Below are positions 1 to 7,965 of a DNA stretch of 64,000 nucleotides, in pieces (positions within the stretch are counted from its first letter, which is position 1; the number at the start of each line of letters is the position of its first letter). A program made the position numbers and the translations under genes. Source of the stretch: Granulosicoccus sp045106475 (GTDB taxonomy: Bacteria; Pseudomonadota; Gammaproteobacteria; Granulosicoccales; Granulosicoccaceae). The DNA lies in the NCBI GenBank assembly GCA_045106475.1, contig JBGCEO010000093.1, positions 1 to 64,000 of the forward strand, in the 5' to 3' direction. The notes below the pieces were generated by a model, which saw only the letters and a program-made list of their open reading frames with translations, searched no databases and was not told the origin of the DNA.

Positions 1-1006
1 GGTTTACGAATTGGTGGATACCATGCCCGAGGTTAAACACATGCCCGGGGCCTGGTCCGTAACTATCCAGTACCCGCTTAACCTCCGCCTTTATGCGTTC
101 AGGCGAGCCGTAGAGCACAGAAGGGTCTAAATTCCCCTGCAGTGCGACTCGATTGTTGGTTCTTGCTCGGGCATCAGCCAGATCGGTTGTCCAGTCTACT
201 CCCAAGCCATCGCATCCCGTGTCAGCCATCTTGTTGAGCCATTGCCCGCCGTTTTTGGTGAATAGCACAACCGGCACCTTGCGCCCGTCTGCCTCTCTTG
301 TCAGGCCATCAACTATCTGTTGCATGTATTGCAGAGAGAACTCCTGATAGTTTGCCGGCGACAGTGCACCGCCCCAGGTATCGAATAGCATCAGAGACTG
401 TGCACCAGATTCAACCTGAGCATTGAGATACTGAATAACCGATCGGGCGGTTTTTTCCAGCAGCTTGTGCAGCGTGTCGGGGTCGCTGAATAACATGCCT
501 TTTACTTTGGCGAAGTCCTTACTACCACCACCCTCAACCATGTAGGTTGCCAGTGTCCATGGACTACCGGAAAAGCCAATCAGAGGCACTCGGCCATTCA
601 GTTCTTTTCGAATGGTACTCACTGCATCCATGACATAGCGAAGTTTGTCCGAAGGATCGGGTACCGGCAGCCTATCCACATCAGCCCGGCTGCGCACCGG
701 ATTGGAAAATTTCGGACCTTCGCCAGTTTCAAAATGTAAGCCAAGCCCCATCGCATCCGGAATCGTCAGGATGTCGGAGAATAATATGGCAGCGTCGAGG
801 TTAAAACGATCGATGGGTTGCAGTGTGACTTCGCAGGCAAGCTCCGGTGTACTGCATAGAGTCATGAAATCACCAGCCTGTTTACGTACTTTAAGGTATT
901 CAGGTAGGTAGCGTCCCGCTTGTCGCATAACCCAGACCGGGGTGCGAGGTGTTTCCTCCCGACTTAGAGCACGTAGATAGAGATCGTTTTGCAAAGGTAC
1001 AGTCAT
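1..1006 (-). CDS. hemE: Uroporphyrinogen decarboxylase (3' end outside window)
   Basis: HemE decarboxylates the four acetate side chains of uroporphyrinogen III to give coproporphyrinogen III in cytoplasmic heme synthesis. I translated the minus strand from the ATG at 1006-1004. It begins MTVPLQNDLYLRAL and quickly shows the family signature PVWVMRQAGRYLPEY at about residues 22-36, with further matches such as ILFSDILTIPDAMGL and LIGFSGSPWTLATYMVEGG. The frame stays open for 335 codons to the window edge, so only roughly the last 20 residues are missing. No good Shine-Dalgarno is visible. It lies 39 bp downstream of the GltD-like gene on the same strand with no terminator between them, so the two may be co-transcribed. 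Confidence 0.96.
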   Translation of the reverse strand, partial: MTVPLQNDLYLRALSREETPRTPVWVMRQAGRYLPEYLKVRKQAGDFMTLCSTPELACEVTLQPIDRFNLDAAILFSDILTIPDAMGLGLHFETGEGPKFSNPVRSRADVDRLPVPDPSDKLRYVMDAVSTIRKELNGRVPLIGFSGSPWTLATYMVEGGGSKDFAKVKGMLFSDPDTLHKLLEKTARSVIQYLNAQVESGAQSLMLFDTWGGALSPANYQEFSLQYMQQIVDGLTREADGRKVPVVLFTKNGGQWLNKMADTGCDGLGVDWTTDLADARARTNNRVALQGNLDPSVLYGSPERIKAEVKRVLDSYGPGPGHVFNLGHGIHQFVN

Positions 1007-1045
1007 GTTGTGTGCTTTGTCAGTTCAGTCGACCAGTGGATTGGT

Positions 1046-2500
1046 TCAGTTGGTTGCAAGCTTTGGCGTATCGATCCTGCTCTCAAGCTGCCCAAGGTAC
1101 TTCACTATACCGGTGGCGGCATTGCGTCCCTCAAACACTGCGGTCACCACCAGGTCAGATCCTCTAACCATGTCGCCACCTGAGAAAATTTGTGGATTGG
1201 TGGTCTGGTGCATGAACTCTGCGTTTTCTGATGCGATTACCCGGCCGCTATCATCTGTAGCAATATCGAATTGGCCAAGCCATTCCGGCGGATTTGGCCT
1301 GAATCCAAATGCAATCAGCACTGCATCAGCAGGGATGATTTCCTCGGTATCTGCTATCGCTTCGGGCATGCGTCGACCGCGATCATCCGCTTTGCCCATC
1401 TTTGTGGTCACAACCTTAACGCCGGTTACCTGCCCTTGATCATTTCCGACAATCTCGATGGGTTGCCGGTTCCATAGAAAGTTAACGCCTTCTTCCTTTG
1501 CATTCTTTACTTCTCTGCGAGAGCCGGGCATGTTCTTTTCATTGCGGCGGTAGGCGCAGGTCACAGATCGTGCACCTTGCCGGATAGCGGTTCTATTGCA
1601 ATCCATCGCCGTGTCGCCGCCGCCAAGAACAACAACTCTCTTATTATCAAGATTGACGAAGTTGTTGATGTCCTTATCCCACCCATACTGGTGGTTAACG
1701 TTGGAGATCAGATAGGGTAAAGCCTCGTGAACGTTTTGCAGATCTTCTCCTGCAAAGCCGCCGCGCATGGAGGTATAAGTACCCATGCCCAGGAATACTG
1801 CATCGTATTCGTCGAGCAATTCTTGCAACGCAATGTCTCGCCCGACTTCAGTATTGAGTACAAACTCAATTCCCATGTCTTCCATGATATTTCGCCGTGT
1901 AAAGACAACTTCTTTTTCAAGTTTGAAGTTGGGGATACCGAACGTCAGTAGACCACCGATTTCTGTTTGCCGGTCAAAGACCACAGCCTTGACGCCGTTG
2001 CGTGTGAGCACATCGGCGCATCCCAGGCCTGCCGGCCCGGCGCCTACAATGGCTACCTTGTGACCCGTTGGATTGACATTGGAGAGATCCGGGCGCCAGC
2101 CTTTTTTTAGGGCTTCATCAGTTATGTATTTTTCGATAGAGCCGATAGTGACCGCCCCGAAACCGTCATTCAAGGTACAGGCACCTTCGCATAGTCGATC
2201 CTGCGGGCAAACCCTGCCACACATTTCGGGCAGAGAATTGGTCTTGTGAGACATTTCTGCAGCCTCGAACAAATTCCCCTCGGCAATCAGTTTTAGCCAA
2301 TTGGGAATGTAATTGTGCACCGGGCATTTCCATTCGCAGTAGGGGTTGCCGCATTCGAGACAGCGACCGGCTTGATCGGCCGCTTTTTCGGCATTGAACT
2401 GCCCGTATATTTCCTTGTAGTGCTTAATGCGGACGGGCGCTTTGACTTTCTTAGGGTCTTTTCTGGGCAGATCCAGAAACTGAAAAGTCATGTCACTCAT
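1046..2500 (-). CDS. GltD-family FAD/Fe-S oxidoreductase, E. coli GltD subfamily
   Basis: This is a glutamate-synthase small-subunit-like NADPH oxidoreductase of 484 residues. The N-terminal ferredoxin-like domain has Cys47, Cys50, Cys55 and Cys59, followed by Cys94, Cys98, Cys104 and Cys108, which can hold two [4Fe-4S] clusters. An FAD-binding motif (IVGAGPAGLGCA) lies near residue 150 and an NADPH-binding motif (VVLGGGDTAMDC) near residue 290. The N-terminus closely follows E. coli GltD as I remember it (CLECGNPYCEWKCPVHN). No large GltB subunit is adjacent. A second, clearly different GltD sits beside gltB at 46-47.5 kb. This copy could therefore serve another partner or act alone, and I leave the symbol empty. 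It is followed by hemE on the same strand. Confidence 0.9.
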   Translation of the reverse strand: MSDMTFQFLDLPRKDPKKVKAPVRIKHYKEIYGQFNAEKAADQAGRCLECGNPYCEWKCPVHNYIPNWLKLIAEGNLFEAAEMSHKTNSLPEMCGRVCPQDRLCEGACTLNDGFGAVTIGSIEKYITDEALKKGWRPDLSNVNPTGHKVAIVGAGPAGLGCADVLTRNGVKAVVFDRQTEIGGLLTFGIPNFKLEKEVVFTRRNIMEDMGIEFVLNTEVGRDIALQELLDEYDAVFLGMGTYTSMRGGFAGEDLQNVHEALPYLISNVNHQYGWDKDINNFVNLDNKRVVVLGGGDTAMDCNRTAIRQGARSVTCAYRRNEKNMPGSRREVKNAKEEGVNFLWNRQPIEIVGNDQGQVTGVKVVTTKMGKADDRGRRMPEAIADTEEIIPADAVLIAFGFRPNPPEWLGQFDIATDDSGRVIASENAEFMHQTTNPQIFSGGDMVRGSDLVVTAVFEGRNAATGIVKYLGQLESRIDTPKLATN

Positions 2501-2595
2501 GGGATCGTCTTCTTTTGATCGTGTTTACACGCTTTTGTACTGTGCAATCAGCGTTTTGGTCTTGCTCGCAGCCAATGGTGGCGTGTGAAGCAAAC

Positions 2596-3045
2596 TTATC
2601 CGTTTAGCCGATCACGGATAAGCTTGCTGACAATAGACATGTCAGCACGACCTTGCAGTTTCGGTTTGATTATGCCCATAACCTTGCCCATGTCTTTAAC
2701 AGAGAGCGCACCGCTTGCGCTAATCGCGGAATCAACGATAGTGTCGATCTCAGCATCACTCAGTGCTTCGGGCAGGTAAGTCTGGATAAGCTCGGCCTCG
2801 GCCTGCTCTTGAGCGACAAGGTCATCACGCCCGGCTTTTGTGTACTGAGCGATCGATTCCCTGCGCTGCTTCAACAGCTTATCGAAAAGGGCGATCGTGG
2901 TCGGCTCATCCAGCTCGATGCGCTCATCGACCTCTTTTTGTTTGATGGCTGCAGACATCAGGCGCAACGTAGCAAGGCGAGGTTTGTCGCCTGCCTTCAT
3001 TGCTGTCTTGATATCGTCCAGAACGCGTTGACGGGTATCGCTCAT
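2596..3045 (-). CDS. YqeY/GatB-tail domain protein
   Basis: This 149-residue cytosolic protein belongs to the YqeY family, which resembles the tRNA-binding tail domain of the amidotransferase subunit GatB. Typical features are the N-terminal helix with LRLMSAAIKQKEVDER and the C-terminal GKVMGIIKPKLQGRADMSIVS. A role in tRNA or aminoacylation quality control is inferred in the family, not proven. I chose the ATG at 3045, because the codon just upstream is GTG. It follows rpsU on the minus strand, a frequent pairing in proteobacteria. Here the usual next genes dnaG and rpoD are absent and the GltD-like gene follows instead. Confidence 0.9.
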   Translation of the reverse strand: MSDTRQRVLDDIKTAMKAGDKPRLATLRLMSAAIKQKEVDERIELDEPTTIALFDKLLKQRRESIAQYTKAGRDDLVAQEQAEAELIQTYLPEALSDAEIDTIVDSAISASGALSVKDMGKVMGIIKPKLQGRADMSIVSKLIRDRLNG

Positions 3046-3067
3046 CACGTGGATCCGTAGGACGGCT

Positions 3068-3101
3068 AAAAAGAGACGCTACATCAGGCCAGTAACGTCT
3101 C
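3068..3101 (-). terminator. Rho-independent terminator after rpsU
   Basis: Read on the minus strand, GAGACGTTAC and GTAGCGTCTC form a 10-bp stem with one G-T wobble around a 9-base loop, followed by five T residues (the A-run at 3068-3072 on the plus strand). It sits between rpsU and yqeY, so it should end or attenuate rpsU transcription before yqeY. Confidence 0.75.
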
Positions 3102-3130
3102 GTCATGGCCTAAGTGCGGTTAGATACTAC

Positions 3131-3148
3131 TTGTACTAATTAGTACAA
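3131..3148. other. 18-bp perfect palindrome overlapping the rpsU stop codon
   Basis: The sequence TTGTACTAATTAGTACAA is perfectly self-complementary and spans the last codons and stop of rpsU (stop at 3140-3142). It has no T-run, so it is a poor terminator on its own. It could be a protein-binding site or a 3'-end RNA structure. A related TTGTAC-N4-GTACAA dyad lies upstream of rpmB. Confidence 0.5.
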
Positions 3149-3355
3149 ACGTACTCGACGTGAGGATTCCTTGGATACCTTTTTCTGGTGGCGCTTTACA
3201 GCTGCTGCTGCCTTGCGCTTACGCTCAGTGGTAGGCTTCTCGTAGAATTCACGACGGCGAGTTTCTGTCAGAACGCCTGCCTTTTCACAGGATCGTTTGA
3301 AGCGGCGCAGGGCCATTTCGAAGGGTTCGTTCTCTTTGACGCGTACTGATGGCAT
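3140..3355 (-). CDS. rpsU: 30S ribosomal protein S21
   Basis: S21 is a small basic protein of the 30S subunit involved in initiation. The 71-residue product MPSVRVKENEPFEMALRRFK... has the usual length and the Arg/Lys-rich C-terminal tail. Longer in-frame starts exist upstream, but the ATG at 3355 gives the conserved MPxVxVxExEPF N-terminus. It is divergent from tsaD with about 94 bp between the starts, the classical gammaproteobacterial arrangement, so this gap should hold both promoters. Confidence 0.97.
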   Translation of the reverse strand: MPSVRVKENEPFEMALRRFKRSCEKAGVLTETRRREFYEKPTTERKRKAAAAVKRHQKKVSKESSRRVRLY

Positions 3356-3449
3356 TAATGAATTACTCGGCTGAATCGCGGAAAGCTCTCTATTATAACG
3401 GGTTCTATGCCATAAACTCAAATTTGGCGATTATTCTTCCAAAAATAAC

Positions 3450-4487
3450 ATGATAACGCTGGGAATCGAAACCTCCTGTGATGAAACAGGGCTTGGAATT
3501 TACTGTACTAACAAAGGGTTATTGGCTCATGCGCTATTTAGCCAGGTCGATCTTCATGCTCTTTATGGGGGGGTGGTTCCGGAGTTGGCCTCGCGTGATC
3601 ACGTTCGTCGCCTTGTGCCGTTAACTCGCGAGGTTTGTCAGAAGGCTGGTATTGAGCTCTCTGATATAGATTCCATTGCTTTTACCAGAGGGCCGGGGCT
3701 TGCAGGTGCTTTGTTAACCGGCGCGATGATGGCAAGAGCCTTGGCTTGGGCATTGGATTGTCCAGCATTAGGGGTTCATCACCTGGAAGGGCATTTGTTG
3801 GCACCTATGCTAGAACCAACGCCACCAGAGTTTCCTTTTCTATGTCTGCTTGTCTCAGGTGGACACACTCAGCTCATCCATGTCGTGGAATTGGGTGAGT
3901 ACACGCTTTTGGGGGAGTCTATAGACGATGCGGCTGGCGAGGCCTTTGATAAAACTGCGAAAATGCTCGGCTTGCCCTACCCGGGTGGCCCGGAGCTATC
4001 CAGGCTAGCGGTGCAAGGTGATGCTTCGGCAGTCAGTTTGCCCAGGCCCATGATGGATCGACCCAATCTGGACTTTAGCTTTAGCGGATTGAAAACCGCC
4101 GCCATTACTCGCTTCAAGGCGTTTGATGGTACAGCTGAGCAGAACACGCAATTTATAGCTGACCTGGCGGCCAGTTTCGAGCAGGCGGTGGTTGACGTTC
4201 TGATTGGAAAAAGCCGCAAGGCGCTGCAGCAAACCGGCTTGCAACGTCTGGTTATTTCCGGCGGGGTAAGCGCTAACCGCGTGCTGCGGCTGTCAGCGGA
4301 TGAGCTCCAGACCAGCCTCGGCATAAATGTGTTTTATCCTCGCCTGGAATTTTGCACCGACAACGGAGCAATGATCGCCCTGGCTGGCGCACAACGACTA
4401 CTGCGCGGAGAATCATCAGCTCTGGAGGTCGATGTAAAGCCGCGTTGGCCTCTTGATTCTCTGGCCGGCTTCAGGGAGCGGGTTTAG
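3450..4487 (+). CDS. tsaD: tRNA N6-adenosine threonylcarbamoyltransferase
   Basis: TsaD transfers the threonylcarbamoyl group to A37 of ANN-decoding tRNAs (t6A), working with TsaB, TsaE and TsaC in the cytoplasm. The 345-residue protein starts MITLGIETSCDETGLGIY, the ASKHA-fold phosphate-binding start of the family. It has the metal-binding HxEGH motif at His111 and His115 and a VSGGHTQL motif near residue 135. Length is normal. Its stop codon overlaps the stop codon of plsY on the opposite strand by four bases, so the two genes converge with no room for a separate terminator. Confidence 0.97.
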   Translation: MITLGIETSCDETGLGIYCTNKGLLAHALFSQVDLHALYGGVVPELASRDHVRRLVPLTREVCQKAGIELSDIDSIAFTRGPGLAGALLTGAMMARALAWALDCPALGVHHLEGHLLAPMLEPTPPEFPFLCLLVSGGHTQLIHVVELGEYTLLGESIDDAAGEAFDKTAKMLGLPYPGGPELSRLAVQGDASAVSLPRPMMDRPNLDFSFSGLKTAAITRFKAFDGTAEQNTQFIADLAASFEQAVVDVLIGKSRKALQQTGLQRLVISGGVSANRVLRLSADELQTSLGINVFYPRLEFCTDNGAMIALAGAQRLLRGESSALEVDVKPRWPLDSLAGFRERV

Positions 4488-5089
4488 CGCTTTCCGATCT
4501 TCGGTTCTGTGCCGGCTATAAGCCTCTGAATATTACTGCGATGGGTGTAGAACAGGAACACGCCAATGATCAGAAAAACAAATGCGAAGGCCTGCTGCGC
4601 TTCAAACAGCAAATAGAGAGGAACCAGCACAAACGTAATCAGCGCGGCCAGAGAAGAGCGCTTGAATGCAAGACTGACAGCGAGCCAGGTCAGCAAAGCC
4701 AATGCACCCACACTCAGGTCAATGCCCAGCAGCGCACCTAGAGCGGTCGCCACGCCTTTACCTCCCTCGAATTGAAAAAACACCGGATAGAGGTGACCTA
4801 TGAACGCAGCCAAAGCAGCCAAAGCAATGGTCGGCGGGTGGGAAGTCAGTGCAGCGGTAACCACAACCGGCAGAAAGCCTTTGAGCGCATCCCCCAGCAG
4901 CGTTAAGGCTGCCGGCAGTTTGCCGCCTAATCGCAATACATTGGTAGCGCCGGGATTGCCTGATCCTGCTGTGCGGGGGTCGTCCAGGCCCATCAAACGG
5001 CAGACAATGATGGCCGCAGAGACGGAGCCTGCAAGATAGGAGAATACCGCCACAAACAGAGCGGGTATGGCAAGATCGGCGCTAAACAC
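4484..5089 (-). CDS. plsY: Glycerol-3-phosphate acyltransferase PlsY
   Basis: PlsY is the inner-membrane enzyme that moves an acyl group from acyl-phosphate to glycerol-3-phosphate, the first step of phospholipid synthesis. The 201-residue product is largely hydrophobic with several membrane helices. It shows the signatures GSGNPGATNVLR (about residues 42-53), a GDALKG loop and FEGGKGVAT (about 107-115). The start is GTG at 5089, and I see no ATG that keeps the first helix. It converges on tsaD, overlapping by four bases. Confidence 0.96.
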   Translation of the reverse strand: MFSADLAIPALFVAVFSYLAGSVSAAIIVCRLMGLDDPRTAGSGNPGATNVLRLGGKLPAALTLLGDALKGFLPVVVTAALTSHPPTIALAALAAFIGHLYPVFFQFEGGKGVATALGALLGIDLSVGALALLTWLAVSLAFKRSSLAALITFVLVPLYLLFEAQQAFAFVFLIIGVFLFYTHRSNIQRLIAGTEPKIGKR

Positions 5090-5156
5090 GTTAGTTGGTC
5101 ACCAAGATGAGGTTCAGGGTGCACTATATAAGAATAGAGTCGGTACAACCCGAATA

Positions 5157-6062
5157 ATGAGCACACTCATTCAGCCAGCCCCTATTGGTTGCGTCCGCAA
5201 GCAGTTTTCCCGCGCTGCGGATACCTTTGGGGCGCATGCAGCCGTCTTCGAAACCATTGGTGATCGCCTACAGTCCAGGCTTGAATTGCTGGCAATCAAG
5301 CCAGAGCGCGTATTAGATCTCGGCTGCCGCAGCGGTTACCAGCTGAACGCATTGCAACAGCGTTACCCGGATGCTCAGGTGATCGGCGCAGATCCAGCCC
5401 CGGGCTTACCCGAATCGATGCCCGGTTCCTGGCCCTCATGGCTGCGCCGGCGTCCTAGAATGGCTGAGCGTGTGGCTTGTGACCCTCACGCTTTGCCGTT
5501 TGCGAACGAGAGCTTCGATCTGGTGGTCTCAAACCTGATGCTCCCTTGGTGCCATTCGCCCCATCGTGTGTTTGAAGAAGCCGCCCGTATTCTTTGCCCG
5601 GGAGGAGCTTTCATGTTTACCAGCGCAGGCCCCGATACTCTGCTCGAATACCGAGCTGCCTGGGCTCGAGTCGACAGTCAGCTGCACAGTTTTGGCCTGA
5701 TTGACATGCATGATCTTGGTGACACTTTGATGGCATCGGGTTTTGCTGCACCGGTGCTGGATCGCGATAATCTTATCGTCGACTACCCCAGTATTGATGC
5801 GCTGCAGGAAGAGCTGCGCTTTGTGGGTGCCGCCAATCTGGCAATGGGACGGCGCCAGGGGCTCATGTCTCGAGCAGTGCGGTGCAGGCTTCAGGAAGCT
5901 GTCACAGCGGGCGCTCGATTCAGCGTTACGCTGGAGCTGGTTCAAGGCCATGGGTGGAAGGGCGAGCTAACTCCCACGCTTCAAAGCAGTGATGACGGCT
6001 ATAAAGTGTCCGTGGACAGCTTGCGTGGATCCTGGAAGGGTAACTTCGCGCGTCGTCGTTGA
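5157..6062 (+). CDS. BioC-like class I SAM-dependent methyltransferase
   Basis: This 301-residue soluble methyltransferase has the SAM-binding motif I VLDLGCRSGYQL near residue 58, then VIGADPA, and a motif IV-like FDLVVSNLMLPWC near residue 121. The opening VRKQFSRAADTFGAHA resembles BioC, which methylates malonyl-ACP at the start of pimelate and biotin synthesis. The rest of the chain also resembles the complex I assembly methyltransferase NDUFAF5. No bio genes are nearby, so I withhold a symbol. The ATG at 5157 is chosen over the in-frame ATG at 5067 because homology begins just after it and the upstream stretch overlaps the plsY start. Confidence 0.8.
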   Translation: MSTLIQPAPIGCVRKQFSRAADTFGAHAAVFETIGDRLQSRLELLAIKPERVLDLGCRSGYQLNALQQRYPDAQVIGADPAPGLPESMPGSWPSWLRRRPRMAERVACDPHALPFANESFDLVVSNLMLPWCHSPHRVFEEAARILCPGGAFMFTSAGPDTLLEYRAAWARVDSQLHSFGLIDMHDLGDTLMASGFAAPVLDRDNLIVDYPSIDALQEELRFVGAANLAMGRRQGLMSRAVRCRLQEAVTAGARFSVTLELVQGHGWKGELTPTLQSSDDGYKVSVDSLRGSWKGNFARRR

Positions 6063-6185
6063 TGTGAACGGCATGACATTCGCTGAGGTAACAAGCGCTC
6101 AACCAAACTTTACAGTTGCACGTACATAGACGAAAATAGACGTTAGATTCGACCGGTCGGGTCGATAACTGATAATTTCCTGCCA

Positions 6186-6659
6186 ATGATCGAAGTACAG
6201 GACAATAAAGGTAAGTCGACCCGGCTTATCGTTATGGCGAATCAGTCCATGAGCTGGCGAGCGAATCTGTATCTGGCTGCTAGCCTGGGATTCATTTGTA
6301 TGGGTGTAGCGATTGCTATGGCTGCCTACGGATTATGGATGGTTATTCCATTTGCGGGTGCTGAGGTCGTGTTAATAGTGGTTTGTCTTTACCTGACGTT
6401 AAAAAGATTGTCTAGAAAAGAGATAATTACGGTAGACAATGAGGCGATAAAGCTCGAGTGGGGCTACAATCAACCGGATGTCACTGTAAACTTGCCACGT
6501 CGGTGGAGCCGTCTGCGATACTACTGTGCTGACAGCCCCTTTGAAGTGGGTGATTTGAGTGTTTCGGCGCACGGCAAACGCTACGAGCTTGGCCAGTGCC
6601 TGAATCGTGAAGAAAAGAAAACGTTGTACACAGAATTACAGGCAGTGCTGGCAAAGTAG
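6186..6659 (+). CDS. DUF2244 membrane protein upstream of the oxidase genes
   Basis: This 157-residue protein has a short soluble N-terminus, two adjacent membrane helices (about residues 28-50 and 53-76, including the typical WMVIPFAGAEVVLI linker) and a C-terminal cytoplasmic domain. It matches the DUF2244 family, which commonly precedes cytochrome c oxidase genes in proteobacteria. Its function is unknown; its position 67 bp before coxB suggests a role in oxidase assembly. Residues such as NQSMSWRANLY near the N-terminus are the family's conserved entry, which supports the start at 6186. Confidence 0.8.
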   Translation: MIEVQDNKGKSTRLIVMANQSMSWRANLYLAASLGFICMGVAIAMAAYGLWMVIPFAGAEVVLIVVCLYLTLKRLSRKEIITVDNEAIKLEWGYNQPDVTVNLPRRWSRLRYYCADSPFEVGDLSVSAHGKRYELGQCLNREEKKTLYTELQAVLAK

Positions 6660-6726
6660 CGTTTCGCTTCAGGTGCCGGCATTGGGTATTGAAAGATTTC
6701 GATTTTGAAAATTTGGAGAGTGGTTT

Positions 6727-7965
6727 ATGACGTCTAACGTATCCCGTTGGGCGCTTCTGTTGTTGGTCGCGCTTTTGTTGCCGGTGGGCGCATGGGCAGA
6801 CTGGGGAGCGCTGAACATGACGAAGGGGGTGACGGAAATCAGCAATGAGGTTTATCACCTCCATATGCGGATTTTCTATATATGTTGTGCGATCGGCGCG
6901 GCGGTTTTCGCTGTGATGATTGTATCAATGTACCTTCATCGTAAATCCAGGGGCGCAAAACCTGCTGACTTCCACGAGAGTACAACAGTCGAAATTGTCT
7001 GGACCATTGTGCCGCTTGTCATCCTGATTGCTATGGCCATACCGGCGGCCAGAGTGTTAATCAAGATGGAAGACTTCAGCGACTCCGAAATGTCGATAAA
7101 AGTCACCGGTTATCAGTGGCGTTGGCAGTACGAATATATGGATAGCGGTGTGTCTTTCTACAGCCAGCTGCACCCCGAGCACAACAAAGCGCGACAGCAA
7201 GGTGCTGATGTAGATCTCGCCTCAACTTTTCCGGGCAAAGACTTTAATGGTGACGAGCCGGTCTACCTGCGTGAAGTCGATAACGAGCTGGTCGTGCCAG
7301 TCGGCAAGAAAATTCGTTTTCTGCATACGGCTGCTGATGTTATTCACTCCTGGTGGGTTGAAGATCTAGCCATCAAGAAGGACGCTATCCCAGGGTTTAT
7401 CAATGAGAACTGGGCGCGTATCAATGAACCCGGTATCTATCGAGGCAAATGTGCCGAGCTCTGTGGTCGAGACCATGGGTTTATGCCGATTGTTGTTCGT
7501 GCCGTGCCTCAAGAAGAATTTGACATCTGGATTGCTGAAAAACAGCAGGCGATGGCTTCAGCTGCCGGTGCTGCAGAGCGCCAATGGAATCACCAGGAAC
7601 TCGTGACTGCGGGCAAACAGGTTTATCAGGCAAACTGCATGAGCTGTCATCAGGCCGAAGGCCAAGGTATCCCGGGCATGTTTCCGGCTATTGCTGGCAG
7701 TGATGTCGCTACAGGTAGCATTGACACGCACATAAGTACCGTCATGAATGGTGTCGAAGGCACCTTGATGTCTCAGTTTAGTGGTGCGCTTTCCGATGCC
7801 GACATCGCTGCAGTCATTACCTATCAGCGAAATGCCTTCGGTAACGACACTGGCGACACCTTGCAGCCTGCGCATATTAAGTCTCTGCGCGATGGCATCG
7901 ATTTAAAAGTGCCAAGCAATGTTGCTGCAGTCCAGGATTTAAACCTTAATACAGGAGTCAACTGA
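6727..7965 (+). CDS. coxB: Cytochrome c oxidase subunit II with fused cytochrome c domain
   Basis: CoxB takes electrons from cytochrome c and passes them through the binuclear CuA centre to subunit I. The 412-residue chain has an N-terminal signal (ending near VGAWAD), two membrane helices (about 40-65 and 85-110) and a periplasmic CuA domain. The CuA ligands lie in HSWWVED near residue 207 and in KCAELCGRDHGFM at about 241-253. A C-terminal cytochrome c domain follows, with heme motif CMSCH near residue 304 and a candidate axial Met in GTLMSQFSG. The fused heme makes this a caa3-type enzyme. A purine-rich GGAGAGTGG precedes the ATG. The stop overlaps the coxA start by one base. Confidence 0.97.
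   Translation: MTSNVSRWALLLLVALLLPVGAWADWGALNMTKGVTEISNEVYHLHMRIFYICCAIGAAVFAVMIVSMYLHRKSRGAKPADFHESTTVEIVWTIVPLVILIAMAIPAARVLIKMEDFSDSEMSIKVTGYQWRWQYEYMDSGVSFYSQLHPEHNKARQQGADVDLASTFPGKDFNGDEPVYLREVDNELVVPVGKKIRFLHTAADVIHSWWVEDLAIKKDAIPGFINENWARINEPGIYRGKCAELCGRDHGFMPIVVRAVPQEEFDIWIAEKQQAMASAAGAAERQWNHQELVTAGKQVYQANCMSCHQAEGQGIPGMFPAIAGSDVATGSIDTHISTVMNGVEGTLMSQFSGALSDADIAAVITYQRNAFGNDTGDTLQPAHIKSLRDGIDLKVPSNVAAVQDLNLNTGVN

Noticed and set aside
3131..3148. TrpR operator, because GTACTAATTAGTAC resembles GTACTAGTTAACTAGTAC.
   Set aside because: The half-sites and spacing do not match the trp operator, and the position at the end of rpsU is wrong for it.
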